A DNA stretch of 64,000 bases from Sphingomonas sp. CL5.1 (GCF_013344685.1 NZ_CP050137.1:996001-1060000), one strand, 5' to 3'; shown: positions 25,415 through 36,394, numbered from the stretch's first letter. Notes: generated by a model not told the origin, from the letters alone. Made by a program: numbers and translations.

Positions 25415-26437
25415 TCAGCGCCCCAGCCGCCGGGCGCGCTCCGCCATGCCGAGCATCGCCTGATCGGCCAGCACGTTTCCAGCGGTCGCGCTCGCCACCA
25501 AAGACCGCTCGATCTGGCGCACGCGGCGCTGCGCCTCGACCAGCGCCTCCGGCGGCCACCGGCGCAGCGCGGCGGCGGTGGCGGCTTCCTCGCGAAAGAA
25601 CACGCGGTGGCGCTTGATGACCGAGGCGATATCGCCGCCCGCCGCGACGTCGGCGCGCATTTCCGCCAAAGCGCCCAGCCGGCGCGCGAGCTGGCGCAGC
25701 CACGGGATCGGCGAGCCGCCCGCCTCGCTCATCCGATGCAGCGCCGCGCCAAGCTCCGCGCTGCGCCCGGCGACCACCGCCTCGACGATCTCGGACATCT
25801 CCGCCTCGCCCAGATCCGCGCCGACCGCGTCGAGCGCATCGTCGTCGAGCTGCTGCGGCCGATCGGGCGCGGCATCGAGATAGAGCGCCAGCTTCTCCAG
25901 CTCCCGCGCCATCACCGCGCGATCGCCGCCGGTCGCCTGCACCAGTCGCCGCGCCGCACCGCCCATCGCGCGCAGGCCATGTTCACGGGCGAGCTGCGCC
26001 GCCAGCGCTTCCGCCCCCTCGCCGACCGGGACGTAGCAGGCGGTGGCGAGCGCCGAATCCGCCTCCAGCGCGCGCTTGACGAGCCGGCTGGTCGCCTTCG
26101 CGGAGGGCGCGATCATCACCACGGGATTGCCGGCGCGTTCCGCCGCGAGCAGCGCTTCGACCGCGGCGGTCGATTCGTCCCCCGCCCCTGTCACGCGGAT
26201 ATAGCGCGCGCCGCCGAACAGCGAGAGCGAGGCCGCCTCGTCGGCCAGCCGCGCCGCGTCCGATTTCAGCGCCGCGCCGTCGAGATCCATCCGCTCCGCC
26301 TCCGGCCCCATCGCGCGGCCAAGCCGCTCCGCCAGCGCCATCGCGCCGGATTCATCGGGTCCGTAGAGCAGATAGAGCCGGATATCCGCCGGCGGCCGAT
26401 CGAGCGCTGTCTTGATCCGCGTCTCGCTGGCCTTCAT
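25415..26437 (-). CDS. holA: DNA polymerase III subunit delta (HolA)
   Basis: The clamp-loader subunit that opens the sliding clamp. 340 residues with family features: an N-terminal 'LYLLYGPDESGAMALAERL', 'RYIRVTGAGDESTAAVEALL', and the C-terminal helical part 'IPWLRQLARRLGALAEMRADV'. Like other delta subunits it has no working Walker A. It lies downstream of lptE with a 4-base overlap, following leuS; the order leuS-lptE-holA is conserved in many proteobacteria. Confidence 0.92.
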   Translation of the reverse strand: MKASETRIKTALDRPPADIRLYLLYGPDESGAMALAERLGRAMGPEAERMDLDGAALKSDAARLADEAASLSLFGGARYIRVTGAGDESTAAVEALLAAERAGNPVVMIAPSAKATSRLVKRALEADSALATACYVPVGEGAEALAAQLAREHGLRAMGGAARRLVQATGGDRAVMARELEKLALYLDAAPDRPQQLDDDALDAVGADLGEAEMSEIVEAVVAGRSAELGAALHRMSEAGGSPIPWLRQLARRLGALAEMRADVAAGGDIASVIKRHRVFFREEAATAAALRRWPPEALVEAQRRVRQIERSLVASATAGNVLADQAMLGMAERARRLGR

Positions 26438-26933
26438 TTCCGGGGCGTCTCGTTCCTCGCATAGAGCGCGACGCGGGCGACGATCTGGTCGGCGACGATC
26501 TCGCTCAGCCGCTCCAGCGCGGTGCTTTCCGCAGCGATCGTGGCATATTCGGAGGTGACGACATCGATGCCGGCGTCCGAGCCGGCGGTCGCGTCGAGCA
26601 CCACCGTGCCGGTATCGAGCGCGACGAGCTGATAGCGCGCGCGCAGGGTGCGGCGTTCGCGGGTGACGCTATTGTCGCTGCGCACCGCGAGGCCGACGAT
26701 CTTGTCGTCCAGCTTCACGTCGAGCCGGTAATGCGCCGTCGACGCCGCGCCGCCCTCGCCGAAGCGGTCGCGCAACGCATTGGCGACGAGCCAGCCCGAC
26801 TTGCCTTCGATCGGCGCGACCTCGACCTGCCCGAGCAGGTTCGCCACCGGGCCGGAGCCGCCCGCGGTATAGAGCGGCTGAAGCCCGCATCCGCCGAGCG
26901 GCAGCGCCAGCGCGAGCAAGGCGGCGAGCCGCT

Positions 26934-26937
<4 letters not shown>
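26434..26937 (-). CDS. lptE: LPS assembly lipoprotein LptE
   Basis: An outer membrane lipoprotein that plugs the LptD barrel during lipopolysaccharide export. 167 residues; signal peptide and lipobox PLGGC (Cys17), directly followed by GLQPLY, which is a family hallmark. The rest is beta-rich, with a helix at the end ('[21 protein letters not shown]'). It overlaps leuS and holA by four bases each, so the three genes form one unit. Confidence 0.9.
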
Positions 26938-29444
<2,507 letters not shown>

Positions 29445-29486
29445 TATCTCTTGTCGTTGAGGCGCGCGGAGGGGTTCACCCCCGCG

Positions 29487-29927
29487 TCAGCCGGTGATCG
29501 AGGCGCGGCGCAGGTCGCGGGCGCGGGTGAGGATGATATCCTCCAGCTTCTGCGTGGTGGACGCGGCCACCGGCGCGGAGACCCACTGGCCGTTCCGGTT
29601 CACCTCGCGCAGCGCCGCGACGCGCAGCGCATCGGCGCGCAGATCCTGATCGAGGATCGAGACGGTCACCTTCATCCGCTCGTTCGGCATCTGCGGATTG
29701 ACGTACCAGTCGGTGACGACGACGCCACCATTCGAATCCGTCTGGAGCAGGGGCATGAACGACAGCGTGTCCAGCGTCGCGCGCCACAGATAGGAATTGA
29801 CGCCGATCGTGGTGATCTTCGATGCGGCGAGATCGGCCTCCGGCCGGGCGCGATGATGCCCGCACGCGGTGAGGGCAAGGGCAGCGCCAACGGCTAGCGC
29901 GAGACGCAACGGGCGGAACATCGGCAT
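29487..29927 (-). CDS. DUF3576 lipoprotein
   Basis: A 146-residue predicted lipoprotein with lipobox LALTAC (Cys22). The mature part ('IGVNSYLWRATLDTLSFMPL', 'VVTDWYVNP', 'ERMKVTV') matches the DUF3576 family of alphaproteobacteria, whose function is not known to me. It lies 42 bases upstream of leuS on the same strand and may be cotranscribed with leuS-lptE-holA, which hints at an envelope role. The start is taken as ATG 29927; an ATG two codons later is equally good. Confidence 0.8.
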   Translation of the reverse strand: MPMFRPLRLALAVGAALALTACGHHRARPEADLAASKITTIGVNSYLWRATLDTLSFMPLLQTDSNGGVVVTDWYVNPQMPNERMKVTVSILDQDLRADALRVAALREVNRNGQWVSAPVAASTTQKLEDIILTRARDLRRASITG

Positions 29928-30126
29928 CGTCCTGAAAGCGAGGAAACAGCAGCGGCAACCTCTATAGACGCGCCCCGTTCCCCGCAAGCGGGGCGGATTC
30001 GCGCGGCGATCTGGCGGATGATGTGGGAGTCATGCAACACTTAGCAATAAAGCGACTCTTGTGATGGTGCGCCGGGATCGAATCGTGTTAGGCGTATTTT
30101 GATCCAAGTTCAGTTGGGGGTGACTC

Positions 30127-30855
30127 GTGGTCGCTATGCGCGCGATTGCTGGTGGAATGGTCGTGGCGCTCGTCGCCGCGGCTGCCGCCGTCGCGCCCGC
30201 GATCGGAGCCACCGAACTGGGTCAGCGCCCCGCCAAGAAAGCGGCCGCCACGCCGATATCCGCCCGCTTTTCCAGTGGCTTCACGCCGTCCGCCGCCGAT
30301 CCGCGGCTCGCCGCCGTGTTCGCGCGCGGGGGGCTGGACGGCGGTGATGTCGGCGAGTTCCGCTTCACCCCGGCCGAGACGCGACAGGGCAATCGCGCCG
30401 TCACCGTGGCGGTGCGCGCGCGCTCGAATCGAGTCGGCGACGGAACGACTCGCTTCGCCGCAAATGCGCCGACCGTGGGAATCGCGCCGATCGCCTATAA
30501 TCTGGGCGCCGCGATCGGCTGGCAGCGCTTCGCCGTGTCGGGTGACGTCTCGCGCGTCGATGTCGGCCCGCAGCCGGGCAGCCGCGAATCGACCGACGTG
30601 GCGGTCAGCTATTCGCTCAATCGCTTCACCGGCCGCGTGAAGGCCACCGCCGAGCGTCCGCTGGCCGGCGCGACGACCGCCGTGGACAACAATTCGAGCT
30701 ATGCGATCGACGTGGGCGGCTCCTATTCGCTGACCCGCAACATCGATCTCACCGCCGGCCTGCGCTACAAGAGCGAGCGTGAGCGGCTGACGCAGGTTGC
30801 CGACGACCGCCGCGACAGCCAGGCGGTCTACGTGGGCACCGCCTTCCGCTTCTGA
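30127..30855 (+). CDS. Exported protein with beta-barrel-like repeats, function unknown
   Basis: A 242-residue protein with a signal peptide (cleavage near AIGA-TEL, about 28). The C-terminal two thirds alternate polar and hydrophobic residues in antiparallel pairs ('AIGWQRFAVSGDVSRVDVG', 'VAVSYSLNRFTGRVKATAERP', 'IDLTAGLRYKSERERL') and end with a terminal Phe (YVGTAFRF), the usual outer membrane barrel signature. A small porin-like or OmpW-like barrel is likely; no family was recognised. The GTG start follows a GGGGGTGA ribosome-binding site; ATG 30136 is the alternative. The 199 bases upstream (29928-30126) are AT-richer than average and should hold divergent promoters. Confidence 0.65.
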   Translation: MVAMRAIAGGMVVALVAAAAAVAPAIGATELGQRPAKKAAATPISARFSSGFTPSAADPRLAAVFARGGLDGGDVGEFRFTPAETRQGNRAVTVAVRARSNRVGDGTTRFAANAPTVGIAPIAYNLGAAIGWQRFAVSGDVSRVDVGPQPGSRESTDVAVSYSLNRFTGRVKATAERPLAGATTAVDNNSSYAIDVGGSYSLTRNIDLTAGLRYKSERERLTQVADDRRDSQAVYVGTAFRF

Positions 30856-30868
30856 CGCCGCCGGCGTC
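30854..30868. terminator. Hairpin between convergent genes
   Basis: GACGCC-GCC-GGCGTC forms a 6-base-pair stem at the stop of the barrel gene and before the ThiE-like gene stop, in a 15-base gap. No T-run follows, so if it terminates transcription it does so weakly or with Rho. Confidence 0.4.
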
Positions 30869-30870
30869 GT

Positions 30871-31380
30871 TCACAGCCACGCATCGATCGCCGCCCAGCC
30901 ATCGAATCCGGTGAGCAGCGCGTAGCGGCGCGCATCCATGCCGCCGAGCGCGATCCGCCGCGCCGGCAGGCCGCGCGCGATCGCCGCGGCGCGCCGCGCA
31001 CCAAGCGCCGGCGCGCCGGGATGCGAGCGGGTGGCGAAGACCGGCGAGACGAACAGCGCGTCGGCGCCGCGTCGCACCCCCTCCACCGCCTCGCGCCGCG
31101 AATGCGCCGGCCATGTCGTGATTCCCGGCCCGCTGCGGCCATGCGTCCCCATCTCGCCGGACAAGCGCGCCGCGCCCGCGCGCACCAGCACCAGCCCGCG
31201 CGCCCGCGCGATCCTCAACAGCCGCGCGAACAATCGGCGGCGCTCGGCGGCCGGCGTGTCGTAATGGCGAAAGACGATGCCCGATCCGCGCGGCAGGCGG
31301 CTTACCGCGCGCCACAGCCCCTCGCCCATCCGCTCGTCGGTCATCAGCCAAAGGCACGGGACGGGGTGGCGGCGGGACAT
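30871..31380 (-). CDS. Thiamine-phosphate-synthase-like TIM-barrel protein, short
   Basis: A 169-residue protein similar to the ThiE/TenI superfamily: 'GADALFVSPVFATRSHPGAPALG' corresponds to the ThiE segment D-Y-(I/L)-x-x-G-P-(I/V)-F-x-T-x-(S/T)-K, and 'RIALGGMDARRYALL' to the following beta strand. It is about 40 residues shorter than ThiE, and the QxRxK-type substrate motif near the N terminus is replaced (FRHYDTP). It may have another activity, as TenI does. No other thiamine gene is nearby. It diverges from yggS with 22 bases between the starts. Confidence 0.7.
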   Translation of the reverse strand: MSRRHPVPCLWLMTDERMGEGLWRAVSRLPRGSGIVFRHYDTPAAERRRLFARLLRIARARGLVLVRAGAARLSGEMGTHGRSGPGITTWPAHSRREAVEGVRRGADALFVSPVFATRSHPGAPALGARRAAAIARGLPARRIALGGMDARRYALLTGFDGWAAIDAWL

Positions 31381-31402
31381 CGCGCTTCCTATAGCGCCGA
31401 CC

Positions 31403-32077
31403 ATGCCTTCCGCCGAGATGTCTCCCGCCGCGCGCCTCGCCTCGATCAACGAGCGGATCGCCCGCGCCGCCAAGCCGGCGCGCCGCTCGCCCGCCGATAT
31501 CACTCTGATCGCCGTCTCCAAGACGCATCCGGCCGAGGCGATCACGCCGCTGCTCGCCGCCGGCCAACGCGATTTCGGCGAGAATCGCGTGGCTGAGGCG
31601 CAGGCGAAATGGCCCGCGCTGCGCGAGGCATGGCCTGATGCCCGGCTGCACCTGATCGGCCAGCTCCAGTCGAACAAGGCCGCCGAGGCGGTGGCGCTGG
31701 CGGACGCGATCCATGCGGTCGACCGCCCTTCTCTGGTCGCCGCACTGGCCAGGGCGATGGATGCGCAGGGCAAGCGCCCGGCCTGCTTCGTCCAGGTCAA
31801 TATCGGCGCGGAAGCGCAGAAGGGCGGCTGCGCGATCGACGCCCTGCCGGAGCTGCTGGCCGAGGTGCGCGCCGCCGACCTGCCGCTCGCCGGGCTGATG
31901 TGCCTGCCTCCCGCCGGGGTGGAAGCGGCACCCTATTTCGCGCTGCTGGCGAAGCTGGCGCGCGACAACGGCGTCGCGGGCCTCAGCATGGGCATGTCCG
32001 ACGATTTCGAGACGGCGGTGATGATCGGCGCGACCCATGTCCGCGTCGGCAGCGCGCTGTTCGGCGCGCGCGCATGA
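31403..32077 (+). CDS. YggS/PipY family pyridoxal-phosphate homeostasis protein
   Basis: A small PLP-binding protein involved in vitamin B6 and amino acid homeostasis. 224 residues with the PLP lysine in 'ITLIAVSKTHP' (K40), 'DFGENRVAEAQAKWP', 'HLIGQLQSNKA' and 'LSMGMSDDFETAVMIGATHVRVGSALFG', all family motifs. ATG 31403 gives the usual length. The stop overlaps the start of the HAD phosphatase gene (ATGA). Confidence 0.93.
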   Translation: MPSAEMSPAARLASINERIARAAKPARRSPADITLIAVSKTHPAEAITPLLAAGQRDFGENRVAEAQAKWPALREAWPDARLHLIGQLQSNKAAEAVALADAIHAVDRPSLVAALARAMDAQGKRPACFVQVNIGAEAQKGGCAIDALPELLAEVRAADLPLAGLMCLPPAGVEAAPYFALLAKLARDNGVAGLSMGMSDDFETAVMIGATHVRVGSALFGARA

Positions 32078-32736
32078 AGGTCGACGCGATCCTGTTCGAT
32101 TTCGACGGCGTGCTGATCGAGAGCGAGGCGATCGGCAACCGCCAGATCGCGGACTATCTCACCGGCATCGGCCATCCGACCAGCCTCGAAGAATCCATGG
32201 CCAATTTCATGGGCCTTTCCGGCGCGGACTTCCTCCGCCGGATCGAGCAATGGATCGGCCGCCCGATCCCGGACGATTTCCACGAGGCGCGCAAGGCCGA
32301 GGACGCGCGCGTGATGGCCGAGGGGATCGAGGCGGTGGCCGGCGCGGTCGCCTTCGTCGAATCTTTGCCCGACAGCCTGCCGCGCGCGATCGTCTCGTCC
32401 AGCTCGACGCGCTGGATTCGTCGGCACCTCGATCATATCGGGCTGACCGGCATGTTCGGCGACCATATCTATTCCGGGCGCGAGCATGTCGAGCGCGGCA
32501 AGCCCGCGCCCGATCTCTATCTTTATGCGGCGCGGCAACTCGGCGTACCGATCGAGCGCGCCGCGATCATCGAGGATTCGCCGGTCGGCGCGACGGGAGC
32601 GGTCGCGTCAGGCGGTCACGTCGTCGGACTATGCGCCGGCAGCCATTGCGCGCCCGATCACGACCGGAAGCTCCGCGCGCTCGGCGTCCACGTCATCGCG
32701 CACGATTTCGGCGATGTCGCGCGCCTGCTCGGCTGA
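32074..32736 (+). CDS. HAD-family phosphatase
   Basis: A 220-residue member of the haloacid dehalogenase superfamily (beta-phosphoglucomutase/YniC-like subgroup). Motif I FDFDGVL (Asp9 and Asp11), motif II Ser in 'AIVSSSSTRW', motif III Lys in 'ERGKPAPDLYLYA' and motif IV 'IIEDSPVGATGA' are intact. A helical cap domain sits between motifs I and II. It is probably active on a sugar phosphate or nucleotide; the substrate cannot be named. It overlaps yggS by four bases. Confidence 0.88.
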   Translation: MKVDAILFDFDGVLIESEAIGNRQIADYLTGIGHPTSLEESMANFMGLSGADFLRRIEQWIGRPIPDDFHEARKAEDARVMAEGIEAVAGAVAFVESLPDSLPRAIVSSSSTRWIRRHLDHIGLTGMFGDHIYSGREHVERGKPAPDLYLYAARQLGVPIERAAIIEDSPVGATGAVASGGHVVGLCAGSHCAPDHDRKLRALGVHVIAHDFGDVARLLG

Positions 32737-32775
32737 CGCTTCCCCACGCCGTCCGCTGCGGTTACAGGCAATGGC

Positions 32776-33558
32776 GTGAAGATCGTAAGCTGGAACATCA
32801 ATTCGGTGCGCTTCCGCATCGAGATCGTCGAACAATTCCTTCGCGAGGCGTCACCCGACATCTTGTGCCTCCAGGAAACCAAGGTGATCGACGCCGATTT
32901 CCCGGCGGAGGCGTTCCGCCGGCTCGGCTACCCTCATATCCTGATCCACGGCCAGCGGATGCACCACGGTGTCGCGATCATCAGCCGCGTGCCGCTGGCG
33001 GAGGATGACCGGCTCGACTGGCAGGCCAATCGCGAGGCGCGGCATATCGGCGTGCGGCTCGCCAACGGGGTGCGGCTGGAGAACGTCTATGTGCCGGCGG
33101 GCGGGGACGTGCCGGACCGCGCATTGAATCCGAAATTCGGCCAGAAGCTCGATTTCGTCGGGCGCATGACCGACTGGTCCCAACGGCTCGACCGGCCGAC
33201 GATCCTCACCGGCGATTTCAACATCGCGCCGCTGCCCAGCGACGTGTGGAGCCACAAGGCGCTGCTCAAGGTGGTCAGCCACACGCCGGTCGAGGTGGAG
33301 GCGCTCGACCGGCTGAAGGGGTCGAACGACTGGGTCGATCTCGGACGGCATTTCCACCCCGCCCCGGCGCGGCTGCATACCTGGTGGAGCTATCGCTCGC
33401 CCGACTGGACGAAGAACGATCGCGGCCGCCGGCTCGATCACATGTGGGCGACCGGCGAGGTGGCGAAGGCGGCGCGCACGCACCATGTGTTCGAGGAATG
33501 CCGTAGCTGGATCAAGCCTTCGGACCATGTGCCGATCATGACCGAGTTCGATTTTTGA
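32776..33558 (+). CDS. xthA: Exodeoxyribonuclease III (AP endonuclease)
   Basis: A base-excision repair nuclease cutting at abasic sites. 260 residues with the motifs of the Xth family: 'IVSWNINSVRFR', LCLQETKV, 'TGDFNIAPL', and the C-terminal 'RRLDHMWAT' and 'PSDHVPIMTEF' with the catalytic His. The GTG at 32776 is the only start consistent with the family N terminus. Its stop overlaps the TTG start of ribA (TTGA). Confidence 0.93.
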   Translation: MKIVSWNINSVRFRIEIVEQFLREASPDILCLQETKVIDADFPAEAFRRLGYPHILIHGQRMHHGVAIISRVPLAEDDRLDWQANREARHIGVRLANGVRLENVYVPAGGDVPDRALNPKFGQKLDFVGRMTDWSQRLDRPTILTGDFNIAPLPSDVWSHKALLKVVSHTPVEVEALDRLKGSNDWVDLGRHFHPAPARLHTWWSYRSPDWTKNDRGRRLDHMWATGEVAKAARTHHVFEECRSWIKPSDHVPIMTEFDF

Positions 33559-34604
33559 CCGACCCGCGCCAGACCGCGCGCGCGATCGACGCGCTGCGGC
33601 GCGGCTGGCCGATCCGCATCGGCGCGCTGGCGCTGCTGCCGATCGAGACGGCGGACGCGGTGCGGCTCGCCGCGTTCGATCCCGCCGGCAACGCGCCGGT
33701 GCTGCTCTCCGCCGGCCGCGCGGTGACGCTGAAGCTCGCCAACCAGCGCGAGGCGGCCGCGCCCGACGCGCCGGTGCTGGTCGATCGCGCGCCGTGGATC
33801 GATTTCGCGGCGGCGACCGCGCTGGCCGATCCGCAACTCGATCTCGCGACGCCGCTCAAGGGGCCGTTCCGCGCGATCCATGTCGATCATTCCGAGGATG
33901 CCGCCGCCGCGCTGCGTCTCGCGCGGATCGCCGGGCTGCTTCCCGCCTTCTTCGCGCTGCCGGGCGGCGCTGGCGACGTGTCGATCGGCCCGGCCGACAT
34001 CGACGCGCATGAGGAAGCGGCGCGCCTCACCATCGCGGCGCGCGCGCGGCTGCCGGTCGCCCATGCCGAGGATGCGGAGATCGTCGCCTTCCGCACGCCG
34101 GAATCGCCCGGCGAGCATATCGCGCTGCTGATCGGCGAGCCGAACGGCCAGGCGCCGCTCGTCCGGCTGCACAGCGAATGCCTCACCGGCGACGCGCTCG
34201 GCAGCCTGAAATGCGATTGCGGACCACAGCTCGACGCCGCGATCAGGGCGATCGAGGCGAGCGGGTGGGGGATATTGCTCTACTTGCGGCAGGAAGGACG
34301 CGGGATCGGATTGGTCAACAAGCTGCGCGCCTATGCCTTGCAGGATCAGGGATTCGATACGGTCGACGCCAATACCCGGCTGGGATTCGCGATCGACGCA
34401 CGCGATTTCGGCGTCGCGGCGCGGATGCTCAAGCTGCTCGGGCAGGACGAGATACGACTGCTGACCAATAACCCGGCGAAGGTCGCGGGGCTCCAGCAAG
34501 CCGGAATCCGCGTCGTCGAACGCGTGGCGCATGCGCTGCCGCCCAATCGGCACAATGAACGCTATCTGGCGACGAAACGCGACCGCACCGGCCACCAGCT
34601 ATAG
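33555..34604 (+). CDS. ribA: GTP cyclohydrolase II with an extra N-terminal domain
   Basis: First step of riboflavin synthesis. The C-terminal 200 residues are a complete GTP cyclohydrolase II: 'RLHSECLTGDALGSLKCDCGPQL' carries the three zinc cysteines (about 208, 219, 221), then 'LRQEGRGIGLVNKLRAY' and 'LLTNNPAKVAGL'. The first roughly 145 residues are not the DHBP synthase (RibB) domain and have no RibB acidic motif near the N terminus; I do not recognise a function. The TTG start overlaps the xthA stop. No other riboflavin gene is in the window. Confidence 0.88.
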   Translation: MTDPRQTARAIDALRRGWPIRIGALALLPIETADAVRLAAFDPAGNAPVLLSAGRAVTLKLANQREAAAPDAPVLVDRAPWIDFAAATALADPQLDLATPLKGPFRAIHVDHSEDAAAALRLARIAGLLPAFFALPGGAGDVSIGPADIDAHEEAARLTIAARARLPVAHAEDAEIVAFRTPESPGEHIALLIGEPNGQAPLVRLHSECLTGDALGSLKCDCGPQLDAAIRAIEASGWGILLYLRQEGRGIGLVNKLRAYALQDQGFDTVDANTRLGFAIDARDFGVAARMLKLLGQDEIRLLTNNPAKVAGLQQAGIRVVERVAHALPPNRHNERYLATKRDRTGHQL

Positions 34605-34740
34605 CGCCAAAACGCTAAGGCCCCCGCTCCGGGGGCTTGGAGCGAGGGCCAGCCTGACGTTCGTCACGCAGGGGGAAACGGGGAAATCCAGGCAACAGGG
34701 GGAAAATCCCAGAGCCCCGCGTCCACCTCGCTCTTCTAGG
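34602..34740. other. Foldable intergenic segment, possible terminator, attenuator or small RNA
   Basis: In the 180-base gap between convergent ribA and lolA several competing pairings exist: TAGCG/CGCTA (34602-34617); a 7-base-pair hairpin GCCCCCG-CTC-CGGGGGC region (34620-34636); GGCCCCCGCTCC (34619-34630) with GGAGCGAGGGCC (34639-34650), 11 of 12 matching; and GAGCGAGG (34640-34647) with CCTCGCTC (34726-34733), which closes a loop with purine-rich GGGGGAAA stretches. The strand is undecided. The first hairpins may just terminate ribA. Confidence 0.45.
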
Positions 34741-34784
34741 CCAAAAAACCTGTCGCTTCGGTGAACGATTGTAAGAAAAGACCG

Positions 34785-35402
34785 CTAGCTGCGCGCCGAA
34801 TTCCTCCGCGGGTCGCTCCAGCGGAACGTCCCGTCGTCAACCGGGGTGTTGAAGCGCTGATCCGACAGGCGGATCGTGGTGCGGTTGCCCTGGCTGTCGA
34901 GCATCACCCAGCCCTGCAACATCAGCCCGCCCGGCGCGCCCTCGTCACGCGCGAAGACCAGGGTGATGCGGCCGTATTCGGGGTGTTTCGCGTCATAGCC
35001 CTCCACCGACAGCACGCGCGGGTCGGCCGAGGGCACCACCTTGGCATAGCCGCTGATGTCCTTGTTCGGATTGATCAGCACGCCCAGCGGCGTGTTGCCG
35101 ATCGGCCAGCGCTGCACCTGCTTCACCGAATAATCGATGAAGGTCAGCGCCTTGCCGTCGCCGACGATCAGGATCGGCACGCCCTTCTCATATTGGAAGC
35201 GGATCTTGCCGGGTTTCTTGAGCGTCAGCGTGCCGGTCAGCACCTTGCCGTTGCGGTCGGTCTGGGTGAAGGCCGCCGTCATGCTCGACACCGCCGCGAG
35301 ATGACGCTGCACCTGCGCGAGATCGCCGGTCTGCGCGGCGGCGGGAACGGCCATGGCGATCGCCGCGACGGGCAGGAACATTCTCATATCCATAAGCCGC
35401 AC
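34785..35402 (-). CDS. lolA: LolA-like outer membrane lipoprotein carrier protein
   Basis: A periplasmic chaperone that carries lipoproteins from LolCDE to the outer membrane. About 205 residues with a signal peptide (MFLPVAAIAMAVPAAAQ), then 'QRHLAAVSSMTAAFTQTDRNGK' and 'GTLTLKKPGKIRFQYEKG', both family hallmarks. GTG 35402 has a GGAGGGG ribosome-binding site at good distance; ATG 35393 is the alternative. It is in a leftward group with terC, though separated by 39 bases. Confidence 0.88.
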   Translation of the reverse strand: MRLMDMRMFLPVAAIAMAVPAAAQTGDLAQVQRHLAAVSSMTAAFTQTDRNGKVLTGTLTLKKPGKIRFQYEKGVPILIVGDGKALTFIDYSVKQVQRWPIGNTPLGVLINPNKDISGYAKVVPSADPRVLSVEGYDAKHPEYGRITLVFARDEGAPGGLMLQGWVMLDSQGNRTTIRLSDQRFNTPVDDGTFRWSDPRRNSARS

Positions 35403-35441
35403 TATCCCCTCCGCGCGTTGAATGCACCGTGAACCCGATGT

Positions 35442-36161
35442 TCAGAACAGCGACACCAGCCCCTGCGTGCCATGGGTGCCGATCCAGCCTTCGTAGATCA
35501 TCTTGAGCGCGACGAAGAGGATCACCGCAAGCCCGACATAGGCGATCCAGCGATAACGATCGATGATCCGCGCGATCAGGTTCGCCGCGACGCCCATCAG
35601 CACGACCGAGAGCAACAGGCCGACGACGAGGATGCCGGGATGCGCCCGCGCCGCCCCCGCTACCGCCAGCACGTTGTCGAGGCTCATCGACACGTCCGCC
35701 ACCGCCACCGCCCATGCCGCCGCCGCGAAGCTGCGCGCGGGGGCAAGGCCCGATTGCTGGGTATCGTCGGCAAGATCGGCCGCATGCCCGCCGCTCCTGA
35801 TCTCGCGCCAGAACTTCCAGCTCACCCACAGGAGCAGCAGCCCGCCGGCGAAGATCAGCCCGACGATGCCCATCAGCCAGGTGACGATCAGCGCGAACAG
35901 GATGCGCAGCACCAGCGCCGCGCCGATGCCGATCATGATGACCTTGCGGCGTTGTTCCGCCGGCAGCCCGGCGGCGAGCGCCCCCACGACGATCGCATTG
36001 TCGCCGGCCAGCACGAGATCGATCATCAGCACCTGCCCGAACGCGGCCAGCGCCGCCGGATCGGTAAGATTCGAGAAATCGGCGATGATGTGCCGCCAGA
36101 TATCGGCGAGCGAGCCCGGCCCCTGCACGGCGGCCGCGGCGGCGAGGAAAGTGAGGATCAA
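35442..36161 (-). CDS. TerC family integral membrane protein (YjbE-type)
   Basis: A 239-residue inner membrane protein with about seven hydrophobic segments and the two acidic signatures of the family in membrane context: 'LVLAGDNAIVVGAL' and 'VSMSLDNVLAVAG'. TerC proteins are linked to metal, often manganese, export and to tellurite resistance. TTG 36161 is used because it gives the full first segment and has GGGAG about 8 bases upstream. A manganese riboswitch was looked for upstream and not convincingly seen. Confidence 0.88.
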   Translation of the reverse strand: MILTFLAAAAAVQGPGSLADIWRHIIADFSNLTDPAALAAFGQVLMIDLVLAGDNAIVVGALAAGLPAEQRRKVIMIGIGAALVLRILFALIVTWLMGIVGLIFAGGLLLLWVSWKFWREIRSGGHAADLADDTQQSGLAPARSFAAAAWAVAVADVSMSLDNVLAVAGAARAHPGILVVGLLLSVVLMGVAANLIARIIDRYRWIAYVGLAVILFVALKMIYEGWIGTHGTQGLVSLF

Positions 36162-36298
36162 CGCGAAAGCTCCCGGATTGCGTCACCGGCACGAACGGCG
36201 GAGCCGGCGCTTCGGTTGCGCCGCCGTGTTACAGGGCTGCGGGAACGGGCGCCATGGGTTTGCTTGGAGAGCGGCCTCGCGGTCTTGCGCCGAGTGGC

Positions 36299-36350
36299 GA
36301 CGCGGCGAAGCCGCGCCGTCGGACGGGTTCGCTGCGCGACCCGCCGGCCG
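36299..36350. repeat. REP-like palindromic repeat, copy C
   Basis: The third copy of the element also found at 3065 and 4178. It begins CGCGGC-GAA-GCCGCG (hairpin) and continues with the shared GTCGGACGGGTTCGCT core, missing one GG step in the second hairpin. It lies in the 233-base gap between rho (just past its stop) and terC. The rest of this gap (36162-36394) shows no gene. Confidence 0.7.
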
Positions 36351-36394
36351 AACCGGTGTGAGTCCTGCGCCGGCACGGCGCAGGCCACGCTCGG

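Noticed and set aside
36162..36394. Manganese (yybP-ykoY) riboswitch before terC
   Set aside because: The conserved GGGGAGUA-type elements were not found in the right order; the gap is instead occupied by the REP-like repeat.
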